DNA of 64,000 nt from Streptococcus sp. HF-1907 (GCF_015594605.1 NZ_JADNQT010000001.1:1-64000); one strand, 5' to 3'; positions 39,582-49,020 are shown, counted from the first letter of the stretch. The notes: a model not told the origin generated them from the letters alone. Program-made: numbers and translations.

Positions 39582-39646
39582 TTGCATTTTTGTAGGTTAT
39601 TTAGTATCATTCTAATTAAGAAGGTTATTTAGAATGATACTAAATA
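39582..39646 (+). promoter_or_regulatory. Promoter and paired PerR/Fur-like boxes of the P-type ATPase gene
   Basis: TTGCAT (39582-39587), 17 bp, TATCAT (39605-39610) form the promoter. Two 15-mers, TTAGTATCATTCTAA (39601-39615) and TTAGAATGATACTAA (39629-39643), each fit the PerR box TTATAATnATTATAA at 11 or more positions. They are exact reverse complements; with flanks the arms are 18 bp (39598-39615 and 39629-39646). The -10 box lies inside the first. Confidence 0.7.
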
Positions 39647-39659
39647 AAGGTGCTTTATC

Positions 39660-41453
39660 ATGCGATTAAGAAAATTTATGTTAACTTTGATGGTTGGGGC
39701 TTTTGCCTTAATATCTGAATTTATTTTTCATCAATCTGGTATAGCTTATCTTATTGTTGCAGTTGCTGGTGGTTTTCTTGCTCTTATCATGTTAATCGAT
39801 ATGATTAAAACGCTTAGAGAAGGAAAATATGGTGTTGACATTCTTGCTATTACGGCAATCATTTCAACCTTGGCTGTTGGTGACTACTGGGCCAGTTTGA
39901 TGATTCTTATTATGCTCACAGGAGGCGAAAGCTTAGAAGAGTATGCCAGTAAGCAAGCTAGTCGTGAATTACAAGCCTTACTTGATAATTCTCCTCGTCA
40001 AGCTCATTGCTTACGCGATGCTAATGTGGTAGATGTGCCAGTTGACCAAGTTCAAATTGATGATATTGTTTTGGTTAAACCCAATGAAATTGTGCCAGTT
40101 GATGGTGTTCTTATCAAAGGAAACTCTAGTCTTAACGAAGCATCCTTGACAGGTGAATCTGTTCCAGTAGATAAGACAATTGGAGACGAGTTGCTTTCTG
40201 GTTCTATCAATGGTGACCAAGCCATTCAATTTAAAGTCACAAAACTTGCCAAAGATAGTCAATACCAACTCTTGGTTAATTTAGTACGACAATCGGAAGA
40301 AGAGCCTGCGCATTTTGTGCGTTTAGCAGATCGCTACGCTGTGCCATTTACCATTGCGGCCTATGTGATTGGTGGTTTTGCTTGGTTTGTCAATAAGGAC
40401 CCGATGCGATTTGCCCAAGTTTTGGTTGTAGCATCACCTTGCCCATTAATTTTAGCTGCTCCGATTGCGCTAGTGGCAGGGATGAGTCGATCTAGCCGAG
40501 AAGGGGTAGTTGTTAAGTCTGGTACTACATTTGAATTGTTGGCTAAGGCAAAGACGGTCGCTTTTGATAAGACAGGTACGATTACAAGTGGTGTGCTAGA
40601 GGTCGACGGTATTTTCCCTTATGGCATTTCTGAAGAAAAATTGCTGAGCTTAGCAGCTAGTGTCGAACAAGAGTCATCTCATATTCTTGCTCGGTCTTTG
40701 GTTAATTTCGTCACTAACCGTGGGCTTCCTTTGGAATCAGTCAGTAACGCGACTGAAATCACAGCCAAGGGAATTTTAGCTAAAATCGGACAAAATAAGG
40801 TTTACGTCGGTAAAGCAGCTCTAATCCCAGATGTCCCCAAAGACATCAAGACAAGTCAAACAACAATCTACGTCTCTGAAAATGACATTTTCCTTGGTTA
40901 CATCACCTTCAAAGACACTATCCGCCCAGAAGCTAGAGATACCATGGCTAAATTAAAAGCCCTCGGTGTCAAGAATTTGCTCATGCTGACGGGAGATAAA
41001 GCCGTTATCGCTAAGCAAGTCGCAAAGGAAGTGGGAATTACAACCATCCATGCTGATTGTCTGCCACAGGATAAAATCATGCACTTGAAGGAAGTTCGTA
41101 AAGATGACCGACCAGTAGTCATGGTTGGCGACGGTGTCAATGATGCACCTGCCCTAGTAGTAGCAGATGTTGGGATTGCTATGGGAGCGCACGGCTCAAC
41201 TACTGCTAGCGAAAGTGCAGATGCGGTCATTCTGAAAGATGACTTGAGTCGCCTTTCAACGGTTGTTGACATTTCACAAGATACTATCAAAGTTGCTAAA
41301 CAGTCTGTTTTACTTGGCTTATTCATCTGTATGATTTTGATGTTAATTGCTAGCACGGGTATTATTCCGACCTTGCTTGGGGCTATTTTTCAAGAGGTTA
41401 TTGATACCGTGTCTATCTTATCTGCTCTTCGTGCTCGTCGGGATGTCAAATAA
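39660..41453 (+). CDS. Heavy-metal P-type ATPase (SPC type)
   Basis: A 597-residue P1B-type ATPase without an N-terminal metal-binding domain. It shows the actuator TGES (about 164-167), the metal-site motif SPC (259-261), DKTGT (303-307) and GDGVNDAPAL (about 486). SPC is found in iron/cobalt exporters such as B. subtilis PfeT and streptococcal PmtA, but the C-terminal HEG[GS]T of that group is not seen; QEVIDTVS stands there instead. The PerR-like boxes in its promoter suggest a role in peroxide/iron stress. The exported metal remains open. Confidence 0.85.
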   Translation: MRLRKFMLTLMVGAFALISEFIFHQSGIAYLIVAVAGGFLALIMLIDMIKTLREGKYGVDILAITAIISTLAVGDYWASLMILIMLTGGESLEEYASKQASRELQALLDNSPRQAHCLRDANVVDVPVDQVQIDDIVLVKPNEIVPVDGVLIKGNSSLNEASLTGESVPVDKTIGDELLSGSINGDQAIQFKVTKLAKDSQYQLLVNLVRQSEEEPAHFVRLADRYAVPFTIAAYVIGGFAWFVNKDPMRFAQVLVVASPCPLILAAPIALVAGMSRSSREGVVVKSGTTFELLAKAKTVAFDKTGTITSGVLEVDGIFPYGISEEKLLSLAASVEQESSHILARSLVNFVTNRGLPLESVSNATEITAKGILAKIGQNKVYVGKAALIPDVPKDIKTSQTTIYVSENDIFLGYITFKDTIRPEARDTMAKLKALGVKNLLMLTGDKAVIAKQVAKEVGITTIHADCLPQDKIMHLKEVRKDDRPVVMVGDGVNDAPALVVADVGIAMGAHGSTTASESADAVILKDDLSRLSTVVDISQDTIKVAKQSVLLGLFICMILMLIASTGIIPTLLGAIFQEVIDTVSILSALRARRDVK

Positions 41454-41454
41454 A

Positions 41455-41492
41455 AAAATCAGGAATCCGTTCAGTCAGGATTCCTGATTTTT
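41455..41492. terminator. Bidirectional terminator between the P-type ATPase and CYTH genes
   Basis: AAAATCAGGAATCC and GGATTCCTGATTTT form a perfect 14-bp stem around CGTTCAGTC-type loop sequence, with A/T-runs on both sides. Confidence 0.85.
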
Positions 41493-41493
41493 G

Positions 41494-42069
41494 CTAGCGC
41501 GAGCTATTTTTCAAAGTGGCGCTGAAGCGAGCAACCTTGCTTTTGGCATATTTAAAGCTGATATCATGTGCTTTTAGAAAATCGTCAAAATCATTCTTGC
41601 CTTTCTCAGCATCTTCAACCTCAAGCTCCAACTCGTAGTCTTTAATATTAGCATACTGGTTGCTATCCAGAGCCATTAGACCAATCGGAGTCATGGTTTC
41701 ACGGCGTGTTGTTGTCAAGTGCCCAAATACACCTAATTCCTCTGGGTTAACGCCTTCAGCCTTGATTAAGTCCGTGATATGATTTTGAGGCAGGTGTTCA
41801 GATTTTATCATGTCTTTAGCGTCAGCGATTGTCAAATCAAGATTATGCTCAAGATTTCCAACAGCTTCCGGAATTTTAAGCGTTAGTTCGGCGCGGTCAG
41901 CCAAGGTGCGGATGCGTAGTGACATGCGATTAGCTTTCATAGCGAAATCCTTGGTATCAAAATAGTAGTTGGTCTGTGTAATTGGCTGCACATGCTTAAA
42001 TTGGGCTTCCAGGCGGTTAAATTCGTCTTTGGTTAAGAGTGTTTTGTACTCAATTTCAAGGTGAGTCAT
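41494..42069 (-). CDS. CYTH domain protein (inorganic triphosphatase-like)
   Basis: A 191-residue CYTH-superfamily protein. The defining EIEYK-like motif is LEIEYKTLL (about 4-12), followed by YFDTKD, RMSLRIR and ELTLKIP of the triphosphate tunnel. Bacterial relatives hydrolyse inorganic triphosphate or thiamine triphosphate. It is divergent from the relQ operon, a conserved streptococcal arrangement, which hints at a nucleotide-stress connection. Confidence 0.85.
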   Translation of the reverse strand: MTHLEIEYKTLLTKDEFNRLEAQFKHVQPITQTNYYFDTKDFAMKANRMSLRIRTLADRAELTLKIPEAVGNLEHNLDLTIADAKDMIKSEHLPQNHITDLIKAEGVNPEELGVFGHLTTTRRETMTPIGLMALDSNQYANIKDYELELEVEDAEKGKNDFDDFLKAHDISFKYAKSKVARFSATLKNSSR

Positions 42070-42205
42070 ATGAAAGATTCCTTTTGTATGTTATTTTTGG
42101 TATAATAATTGTTATGTTAATTCTATAAGAAAATAGAACATTTGACAAGAATGGGGCACAAGTATCCGGCCTTTTATCAAATTATCTGAGGAGGACTGAA
42201 TAAAG

Positions 42206-42877
42206 ATGTCAATAGATTGGGAGCCATTTTTGGATCCTTATATACAAACGGTTGGAGAGTTGAAAATCAAGCTGCGCGGGATTCGCAAACAATTTCGCAA
42301 GCAAAACCGGCACTCACCGATTGAATTCGTCACGGGGCGCGTGAAATCAGTTGAGAGTATCAAGGAAAAAATGGTTTTACGTGGCATTCGTGAAGAAAAT
42401 CTAGCACAGGATTTACAAGACATTGCCGGTCTTCGTATCATGGTCCAATTTGTCGATGACGTGGATGAAGTGCTAGCGCTACTGAGAAAACGCAAAGATA
42501 TGACCATCGTTCAGGAACGTGATTATATTAACAACATGAAAGAGAGTGGTTACCGTTCTTACCACGTTGTTGTTGAATACCCCGTTGATACAATTGATGG
42601 GCAGCAAACAGTGTTAGCAGAGATTCAGATTAGAACGCTGGCTATGAATTTTTGGGCAACCATTGAACATTCGCTCAATTATAAATATCAGGGAGAATTT
42701 CCTGAGGAGATTAAAAAACGTTTGGAAACGACAGCTAAGATTGCCTTAGAGCTGGATGAGGAGATGCGGAAAATCCGTGAAGATATTCGCGAGGCGCAGC
42801 TTTTATTTGACCCAGCGAGTCGTAAGTTAAGTGATGGTGTAGGAAACAGTGATGACACAGACGAATTTTACCGATAG
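42206..42877 (+). CDS. relQ: Small alarmone synthetase RelQ (GTP pyrophosphokinase family)
   Basis: A 223-residue RelA/SpoT-domain protein without hydrolase or regulatory domains, as in RelQ/YjbM. It makes (p)ppGpp from ATP and GTP or GDP. Conserved pieces include [38 protein letters not shown] and [32 protein letters not shown] precedes the start. It leads the conserved relQ-ppnK-rluD-pta operon and overlaps the next gene. Confidence 0.92.
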   Translation: MSIDWEPFLDPYIQTVGELKIKLRGIRKQFRKQNRHSPIEFVTGRVKSVESIKEKMVLRGIREENLAQDLQDIAGLRIMVQFVDDVDEVLALLRKRKDMTIVQERDYINNMKESGYRSYHVVVEYPVDTIDGQQTVLAEIQIRTLAMNFWATIEHSLNYKYQGEFPEEIKKRLETTAKIALELDEEMRKIREDIREAQLLFDPASRKLSDGVGNSDDTDEFYR

Positions 42878-43688
42878 ACCTCAACGTGTGGCTATCATTG
42901 CTAATGGCAAGTATCAGAGTAAGCGCGTGGCTTCAAAGTTATTTGCTGCCTTTAAGGACGACAGGGATTTTTATCTGTCAAAAAAGGATCCTGATATTGT
43001 GATTTCAATTGGAGGAGATGGCATGCTCCTTTCGGCTTTTCACATGTATGAAAAGTACCTTGACCGTGTGCGCTTTGTGGGGGTTCATACAGGGCACTTG
43101 GGCTTTTATACGGACTACCGCGATTTTGAAGTGGACAAATTGATTGAAAATCTCAAAAACGATAAGGGGGAAAAGGTTTCCTATCCCATTTTGAAAGTTA
43201 AAATCACTTTAGAGGATGGGCGAATCATTAAAGGACGTGCCCTCAATGAATCAACGGTTAAACGTATTGAAAAGACAATGGTAACGGATATCTTTATCAA
43301 TCAGGTCAAATTGGAACGCTTTCGTGGAGATGGTATTTCAGTTTCAACACCAACAGGCAGCACTGCCTACAACAAGTCTCTTGGCGGAGCCGTGCTTCAC
43401 CCAACCATCGAAGCTCTACAATTGACCGAAATTGCTAGTCTCAATAATCGTATTTATCGAACATTAGGTTCTTCGGTTATCATTCCAAAGGATGAAAGAA
43501 TTGAAGTAGTGCCCAAACGTCAAGGACTCTACACCATTGCTATTGATAATAAAACCATGCACTTTAAAAATGTTTCTAAAATTGAATACTGCCTAGATAG
43601 TAAAAAAATTAGTTTTGTATCAACGCCAAGTCACACAAGCTTTTGGGAACGTGTTAAGGATGCCTTTATTGGAGAATTAGATTCATGA
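42852..43688 (+). CDS. ppnK: NAD kinase
   Basis: A 278-residue ATP-NAD kinase that makes NADP. The GGDG motif is in [13 protein letters not shown] (about 54-66), NES(T) in ALNESTVKR, and [19 protein letters not shown] holds the NAD-binding loop. It overlaps relQ by 26 bp and rluD by 4 bp, so translation is coupled. The ATG at 42852 is preferred to a GTG one codon earlier. Confidence 0.95.
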   Translation: MTQTNFTDRPQRVAIIANGKYQSKRVASKLFAAFKDDRDFYLSKKDPDIVISIGGDGMLLSAFHMYEKYLDRVRFVGVHTGHLGFYTDYRDFEVDKLIENLKNDKGEKVSYPILKVKITLEDGRIIKGRALNESTVKRIEKTMVTDIFINQVKLERFRGDGISVSTPTGSTAYNKSLGGAVLHPTIEALQLTEIASLNNRIYRTLGSSVIIPKDERIEVVPKRQGLYTIAIDNKTMHFKNVSKIEYCLDSKKISFVSTPSHTSFWERVKDAFIGELDS

Positions 43689-44578
43689 AATTTGAGTTTA
43701 TAGCAGACAGACGCTGTAAGGTTAAGACTTTCTTGAAAGGGTACGATGTTTCTAAAGCCTTGCTGGCTAAGGTGAAATTTAAAGGTGGTAATATTTGGGT
43801 AAATGGTATTGAGCAAAATGCCATTTACCTTTTAGATGTGGGTGATGTAGTGACCATCGAAATTCCTAACGAAGAACCTCATGAAACCTTGATTCCAATC
43901 AAGCACGACCTCAACATTGTCAACGAAGATGATAACTTCTTGATCTTAAACAAACCTCACGGCTATGCCAGTATTCCCAGCGCCCTACACTCCAATACTA
44001 TTGCTAATTTCGTCAAAAATTACTATGTTGAGCAAGACTATCCTAACAAGCAGGTTCACATTGTTACCCGACTTGATAAGGACACCAGTGGTCTGATGCT
44101 TTTTGCCAAACACGGCTACGCCCATGCGCGACTTGACAAACAATTACAACAGAAAACCATTGAGAAACGTTACTATGCTTTGGTTTCTGGAAAAGGTGTG
44201 CTAGAAGAAAAGGGAGAAATCATTGCGCCTATTGCGCGCCCTGAGGATAGCATCATCACACGTTGTGTGCATCCTTCTGGTAAATACGCTCATACGTCCT
44301 ATGAGGTGGTTCAAAAATTTGGAGACGACGTTTATTTGGTTGATATTCGTCTCCATACCGGACGTACCCATCAAATCCGCGTTCATTTTTCCCACATTGG
44401 TTTTCCTTTGCTGGGTGATGATTTATATGGCGGTCGGATGGATCTTGGTATCACAAGACAAGCCTTGCATTGTCATTCATTGACATTCACGGATCCGTTT
44501 ACAAAAAATGAAAACAAATTTGAGATTAACTTGACAGATGACTTTGATAGCGTTATCATAGATTTACAAAAAAGTTAG
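43685..44578 (+). CDS. RluD-type 23S rRNA pseudouridine synthase
   Basis: A 297-residue pseudouridine synthase of the RsuA/RluD group. The catalytic aspartate is in [16 protein letters not shown] (about 134-149); [27 protein letters not shown] is the second signature. A short S4-like N-terminal part (about 10-60) is recognisable. In this operon it corresponds to the rluD gene between NAD kinase and pta. Exact rRNA sites are not deducible. Confidence 0.9.
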   Translation: MKFEFIADRRCKVKTFLKGYDVSKALLAKVKFKGGNIWVNGIEQNAIYLLDVGDVVTIEIPNEEPHETLIPIKHDLNIVNEDDNFLILNKPHGYASIPSALHSNTIANFVKNYYVEQDYPNKQVHIVTRLDKDTSGLMLFAKHGYAHARLDKQLQQKTIEKRYYALVSGKGVLEEKGEIIAPIARPEDSIITRCVHPSGKYAHTSYEVVQKFGDDVYLVDIRLHTGRTHQIRVHFSHIGFPLLGDDLYGGRMDLGITRQALHCHSLTFTDPFTKNENKFEINLTDDFDSVIIDLQKS

Positions 44579-44593
44579 ATAGAAGGTTTATTT

Positions 44594-45586
44594 ATGCGTT
44601 CATTATTCGGTAGTTTGCGTGAAAAAGTTGCTAGTAATTATGTAAAAATCGTTTTCCCAGAAGGAAACGACGATCGTGTATTGCGTGCAGCTGCTCGTTT
44701 GAAATTTGAAGGGCTTGTTGATCCTATTATCTTGGGAGTAAAGGATGAGGTTCATGACGCCTTAGCTCATCTTGGATTTATGGACCAAGATTATAAGGTA
44801 ATTGACCCCAATAATTTTGACCAATTTAAGGAAATGAAAGCGGCATTCCTTGACATCCGTAAGGGAAAAGCAACACCAGAAGATGCCGACCGCTTGTTAT
44901 GTGATGTTAACTATTTTGGTGTCATGTTGGTTAAAATGGGGCTTGCCGATGGTATGGTATCAGGTGCCATTCATTCAACAGCTGACACCGTTCGCCCAGC
45001 TCTTCAAATTATCAAAACAAAACCAGGCATTTCACGTACTTCAGGTGTTTTCTTGATGAACCGTGAAAATACAAATGAACGTTATATTTTTGCCGATTGC
45101 GCCATCAACATCGACCCAAACGCACAAGAGCTTGCTGAAATTGCTGTAAATACAGCAGATACAGCAAAAATCTTTGACATTGATCCTAAAATCGCTTTGC
45201 TAAGCTTCTCAACTATGGGGAGTGCTAAAGCTCCACAAGCCGAAAAAGTGCAAGAAGCCACTCGCTTTGCTAAAGAATTAGCGCCAGAATTATCACTTGA
45301 TGGTGAACTCCAATTCGATGCAGCCTTTGTTCCAGAAACAGCTTCAATCAAAGCGCCAAATAGCCCAGTTGCTGGTCAAGCCAATGTCTTTATCTTCCCA
45401 GATCTACAGTCAGGTAACATCGGATACAAGATTGCTCAACGTCTCGGAATGTTCGAAGCTATCGGTCCAATCCTTCAAGGATTGAATGCACCAGTTAACG
45501 ACCTTTCACGTGGTTCAAGTGCCGAAGATATTTACAAACTAGCCATCATCACAGCTGCGCAAGCTATTGATGCCAAAGCAAAATAA
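44594..45586 (+). CDS. pta: Phosphate acetyltransferase
   Basis: A 330-residue enzyme interconverting acetyl-CoA and acetyl phosphate, the step before acetate kinase in ATP-yielding acetate fermentation. Typical motifs: KIVFPEGNDDRVLRAA near residue 18, GMVSGAIHSTADTVRPALQIIKT, and FPDLQSGNIGYKIAQRLG. The length is that of the short Gram-positive form. It closes the relQ operon. Confidence 0.95.
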   Translation: MRSLFGSLREKVASNYVKIVFPEGNDDRVLRAAARLKFEGLVDPIILGVKDEVHDALAHLGFMDQDYKVIDPNNFDQFKEMKAAFLDIRKGKATPEDADRLLCDVNYFGVMLVKMGLADGMVSGAIHSTADTVRPALQIIKTKPGISRTSGVFLMNRENTNERYIFADCAINIDPNAQELAEIAVNTADTAKIFDIDPKIALLSFSTMGSAKAPQAEKVQEATRFAKELAPELSLDGELQFDAAFVPETASIKAPNSPVAGQANVFIFPDLQSGNIGYKIAQRLGMFEAIGPILQGLNAPVNDLSRGSSAEDIYKLAIITAAQAIDAKAK

Positions 45587-45643
45587 AAATTGCAAAACGA
45601 GAAAGAAGTCACTTCTGTCTCATTTTCTTTTGAGGAGAATCAA

Positions 45644-46405
45644 ATGACAAAAACTGCTTTAGTGACAGGTGCATCAGCCGGTTTTGGCCAAGCCATCGTT
45701 AAACGACTTGTCAGCGAAGGTTATCAAGTGATCGGTGCTGCTCGTCGGATGGAAAAATTGCAGGCGCTTCAAGAAGAAGTCGGGGAGGACTTATTTTTCC
45801 CACTTCAGATGGATATTACTGACACTGCATCCGTCGATCAGGCTTTAGCCAGTTTGCCAAAACCTTGGCAGACTATTGATATCCTAGTAAATAATGCAGG
45901 GCTCGCTTTGGGACTTGAACCTGCTTATGAAGCTGATTTTACAGACTGGATGACAATGATCAACACCAACATTGTCGGGCTTGTTTATCTGACCTGTCAG
46001 ATTTTGCCTGATATGGTCAAACGCGATACTGGTTTGATTATCAATCTTGGCTCAACAGCTGGTACGGTTCCTTATCCGGGGGCCAATGTTTACGGTGCCT
46101 CGAAGGCTTTCGTTAAACAATTTTCGCTCAATTTGCGAGCAGATCTTGCTGGCAAGCACATTCGAGTTTCAAATATCGAACCAGGACTCTGTGAAGGGAC
46201 CGAGTTTTCAAATGTTCGTTTCAAAGGCGACGATGACCGAGTAGATAAATTGTATCAAGGGGCTCGCGCTATTCAACCGAAAGATATCGCTGAAACAGTT
46301 GCTTGGATTGCCTCACAACCAGCTCACGTCAACATTAACAGAATTGAAATCATGCCGGTTTCGCAAACTTTTGGACCACAGCCCATCTATCGGGATGAAA
46401 ACTAA
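45644..46405 (+). CDS. SDR family NADP-dependent oxidoreductase (YdfG-like)
   Basis: A 253-residue classical short-chain dehydrogenase. The cofactor motif TGASAGFG is at about 8-15, NNAG at about 85, and the catalytic Ser/Tyr/Lys in NLGSTAG...YGASKAF. It resembles YdfG, which oxidises L-allo-threonine and reduces malonic semialdehyde. The ATG at 45644 follows TGAGGAGAATCAA; the frame is open upstream but lacks a start signal. Confidence 0.88.
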   Translation: MTKTALVTGASAGFGQAIVKRLVSEGYQVIGAARRMEKLQALQEEVGEDLFFPLQMDITDTASVDQALASLPKPWQTIDILVNNAGLALGLEPAYEADFTDWMTMINTNIVGLVYLTCQILPDMVKRDTGLIINLGSTAGTVPYPGANVYGASKAFVKQFSLNLRADLAGKHIRVSNIEPGLCEGTEFSNVRFKGDDDRVDKLYQGARAIQPKDIAETVAWIASQPAHVNINRIEIMPVSQTFGPQPIYRDEN

Positions 46406-46406
46406 A

Positions 46407-46447
46407 AAATGAGGTTAGGACAATAAGTGCCTAACCTCATTTTTAGT
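46407..46447. terminator. Bidirectional terminator between SDR and AIM24 genes
   Basis: AAAAATGAGGTTAGG and CCTAACCTCATTTTT are perfect 15-bp arms around a short loop. Confidence 0.85.
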
Positions 46448-46457
46448 AATCCATATA

Positions 46458-47219
46458 TCAACTGACTGGTTTCATTAAAACACGTCCTGTTCTGCGATAA
46501 ACATTGACTAATCCTTCACCAGAAGCTGCTGAACCAATCGATGATTTTCCACTGCGTTCCACAGTGAAAGTTAATGACTCTGACCACGCAATAGCTAGAG
46601 AGCCGTCAATTTTAAGAGTATCATTATGAAGCTCAACTTCTACCAGTTCCTCTTCGGGGACATCGGACTCAAGGACGACAAAGCCTGTCCCAAACAGCCC
46701 CAAATTGAACAGGCTTTCATTTCCTAAAGTAGCAGAAGAGACGGTAGAGCGCATAACGGTCTTGTGTTCAACCTCAGCGTCAGATGCAAGATACATACCG
46801 TCTTCAACTAAAATGCCACGATTCCAATCATCAAGGTCAATAATAATCAGATGGCGGTACGTCGGTTCAGAGACAATCATCCCAGTCCCTTTATATTCTG
46901 GTTTGATAGCGGATTCTCCAGTCACAGAGCCTCGCAAGGCTTTTTTAAAGAAATCCCCAGCACCTTTTAGTCCCGTGGTTGCATTGATATCTCCCACAAC
47001 CCATTGCATGGCTCCTTGTTGTAGAGTAATGGCAGAACGGTCCAATTGAGCTACTAACTGACGTTTGCGGACATTCATTTGACCGTTGAAATATTCCGCC
47101 ATCGCATTGAGCGGTGTAACAGATAAATCACGCTTATACTCAACAATTGAAAAACAGCCTTTCGTTTGTTTGACAATGATATCATCGTTATTTAGGAAAT
47201 TGGTGATATTAAAAGACAT
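46458..47219 (-). CDS. AIM24 family protein
   Basis: A 253-residue beta-rich protein of the AIM24/TIGR00266-like family. It contains the glycine-rich GAGDFFKKALRGSVTGESAIKPEYKGTGMIVSEP and ends in GLVNVYRRTGRVLMKPV. The family is widespread; in yeast the relative is mitochondrial, but in bacteria its role is unknown. The ATG at 47219 follows GGAGAAATTGCCC. It lies 70 bp downstream of the PAS/flavin-motif gene on the same strand. Confidence 0.82.
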   Translation of the reverse strand: MSFNITNFLNNDDIIVKQTKGCFSIVEYKRDLSVTPLNAMAEYFNGQMNVRKRQLVAQLDRSAITLQQGAMQWVVGDINATTGLKGAGDFFKKALRGSVTGESAIKPEYKGTGMIVSEPTYRHLIIIDLDDWNRGILVEDGMYLASDAEVEHKTVMRSTVSSATLGNESLFNLGLFGTGFVVLESDVPEEELVEVELHNDTLKIDGSLAIAWSESLTFTVERSGKSSIGSAASGEGLVNVYRRTGRVLMKPVS

Positions 47220-47288
47220 GGGCAATTTCTCCTTGAATGTGCTTTCATTATACCATTTTTAACCTCATCAGTCCCAATCAAACTGCAA

Positions 47289-47978
47289 CTAAAAGTCGAA
47301 ATCATCATTAGAAATCGACGCACCCGAGGTCACATCAGACCAGCCTACTAGAGCCTGACCAGATTCTTTTAAGTAGGCCTCTAAAATCGGTTTTAAGTCC
47401 TGAATGTATTCAAAGTAGCCCAGAGACTTGCCTTGTTTATCAAACAGTTCTTGGTAATGCTGTATCAAAATGTGATCAAAAGAAGCACTTGGTATCAGCA
47501 TATCCAGCTGGTGCTGGTCCTTATCTTTCAGGCTAGACATAACCCAAGAATCCAGCGGCAGCTCATCATCCTCAAAGAAATCAAAGGGATCTTCGGGACG
47601 ATGATTGGAGTAGAGGGTTTTTCCTGTGCGGTCATGAAGGCGCAAGCGAAATGGCAGCGCATCTAAGAGGAAGAACTGTGCTTTTTGCTGGAATTGATTT
47701 AGTAGCTGACTGAGAGCCAGCGTGCTCTCAATATTTCTCAGAGCAGGTAGAGTCACTTGGTAGCCGTCAATGGATTTCTCAAAACTAAAATGCTGAGCTG
47801 GTAAATCAGTACGAACTTCCTCAAATGTAAAAAGACCGTCAAACGAGTCTAACACCTGAGGAAGTTCGCAACGAATGGTCAGAGTCAGCAGATAAGCAAA
47901 ATGCTCTTTAATTTCTTGAAAAAATACTTTCTGTTGGTCTGTTTTTGCCAGTGCAAGAATTGTCATCGGTTTCATCAT
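47289..47978 (-). CDS. PAS-like protein with C-terminal DVTSGAS (ApbE-target-like) tail
   Basis: A 229-residue protein I do not know by name. Residues about 100-200 look like a PAS fold (LLDALPFRLRLHDRTGKTLYSNHRPEDP). They align with the rear part of the FMN-reductase fusion at 53362: LPF/MPF, LIP, a GY/GI turn, and the conserved LEAYLKESGQALVGWS against LDWYLQTTGQRLVGGS. The end reads SDVTSGASISNDDFDF; D215-V-T-S-G-A-S221 fits the D-x-x-[ST]-G-A-[TS] target of flavin transferases, with Ser in place of the usual Thr. There is no signal peptide. AIM24 follows. Function unproven. Confidence 0.6.
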   Translation of the reverse strand: MMKPMTILALAKTDQQKVFFQEIKEHFAYLLTLTIRCELPQVLDSFDGLFTFEEVRTDLPAQHFSFEKSIDGYQVTLPALRNIESTLALSQLLNQFQQKAQFFLLDALPFRLRLHDRTGKTLYSNHRPEDPFDFFEDDELPLDSWVMSSLKDKDQHQLDMLIPSASFDHILIQHYQELFDKQGKSLGYFEYIQDLKPILEAYLKESGQALVGWSDVTSGASISNDDFDF

Positions 47979-47984
47979 AGTGTC

Positions 47985-48013
47985 ATGATAACGATTTTGA
48001 TGGAAAAATGCAA
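47985..48013 (-). promoter_or_regulatory. Promoter that would give a leaderless mRNA for the PAS-like gene
   Basis: On the reverse strand TTGCAT (48013-48008), 17 bp, TATCAT (47990-47985). The ATG at 47978 lies six bases after the -10 box and has no ribosome-binding site. Confidence 0.5.
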
Positions 48014-48037
48014 CTAAAATTACTTTTCACCATCGGA

Positions 48038-48096
48038 TGATAGTATCAGTTTTACCGAGTAAATTACTATAAATATAACTAGAAAACGCCTACAAT
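48038..48096 (+). promoter_or_regulatory. AraC-type operator and promoter, copy D (HAD phosphatase)
   Basis: TGATAGTATCAG (48038-48049) matches the first half-site in 10 of 12 positions. The second, GTAAATTACTAT (48059-48070), is weaker. TACAAT (48091-48096) lies exactly 20 bp after it, the same geometry as copies A-C. A cre-like AGAAAACGCCTACA (48081-48094) overlaps the -10 box. Confidence 0.45.
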
Positions 48097-48127
48097 AGAG
48101 ATGAGAAAATTCAACGAGGTAAGTAAA

Positions 48128-48975
48128 ATGACAAGAAAAATTGTATTTTTAGACGTAGATGGGACTTTGGTTGATTATCATAATCGTCTTCCTGAATCTG
48201 CTATTAAAGCTGTTCAAACCGCTCGAGCTAATGGACACCTTATTTTTGCTTGTACAGGTCGTAGTCGTGCCGAAATGCAACCAGAACTTTGGGACATGGG
48301 CTTGGACGGCTTGATTGGTGGGAATGGTTCCTATGTCGAATACCATAACCAAGTTTTGATGCATCAGCTGATTTCAAAAGAAGATGCTCATGCTATTGTT
48401 GATTGGTTGCATGAACGTGGCTTGGAATTTTATCTTGAAAGCAACAACGGTCTTTTTGCCAGCGAGCATTTCCGTGAAGCTTCTCGACCTGTACTCCAAA
48501 AGTACATGATGGGAAAAGGCAAGACAGCAGAAGAGTAGAAGATTTGCAGGCTGAAGACATCATGCACGGCATGGTCTTTGGCGGTGAGCTCTATCGCGAT
48601 GACCTCAATAAAGTTAGTTTCATTTTATCATCTTATCAAGACCATCTAGATTCCATTCAAGCCTTTCCAAACTTGAAGGCTGGTACTTGGGGTGGTCGTG
48701 GTGAGTTGGCCCTTTTCGGTGATTTAGGGGTCAAAGATATTACCAAAGCGCACGCTATCGATGTTCTCTTGGAGTATCTAAGTGCTGATAAGGCTGACAC
48801 CATCGCATTCGGTGATGCCAAGGTTGATATTCCTATGCTTGAATACTGTAATATCGGTGTTTCTATGGGGAATGGTGGCCCTGAAATCTTAGCTATGGCT
48901 GACATGGTGACAGACGATGTCGAACATAACGGTCTCTATAATGCCTTCGAAAAATTAGGTTTACTTAACAAATAA
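48128..48975 (+). pseudogene. Cof-type HAD phosphatase, frameshifted
   Basis: The first part (48128-48538) begins MTRKIVFLDVDGTLVDYHNR and has motif II CTGRSR. It stops at TAG 48536-48538. The second part continues in another frame from about 48540 to 48975 with LQAEDIMHGMVFGGEL and motif IV FGDAKVDIPMLEY. One missing base near 48535 (restoring GAG GTA GAA GAT) would join them. It may be a true mutation or a sequencing error. The operator copy D lies upstream. Confidence 0.8.
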
Positions 48976-49020
48976 GAAAAGTACCTTAGAACTAAAATTG
49001 TTCTAAGGTGCTTTTTCATG

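Noticed and set aside
39660..41453. Copper ATPase CopA/CopB
   Set aside because: The metal motif is SPC and not CPC/CPH, there is no N-terminal metal-binding domain, and the promoter has PerR-like boxes but no cop box.
47433..47666. Rightward frame opposite the PAS-like gene
   Set aside because: Antisense shadow; the leftward frame has homology to the fusion protein at 53362 and a promoter.
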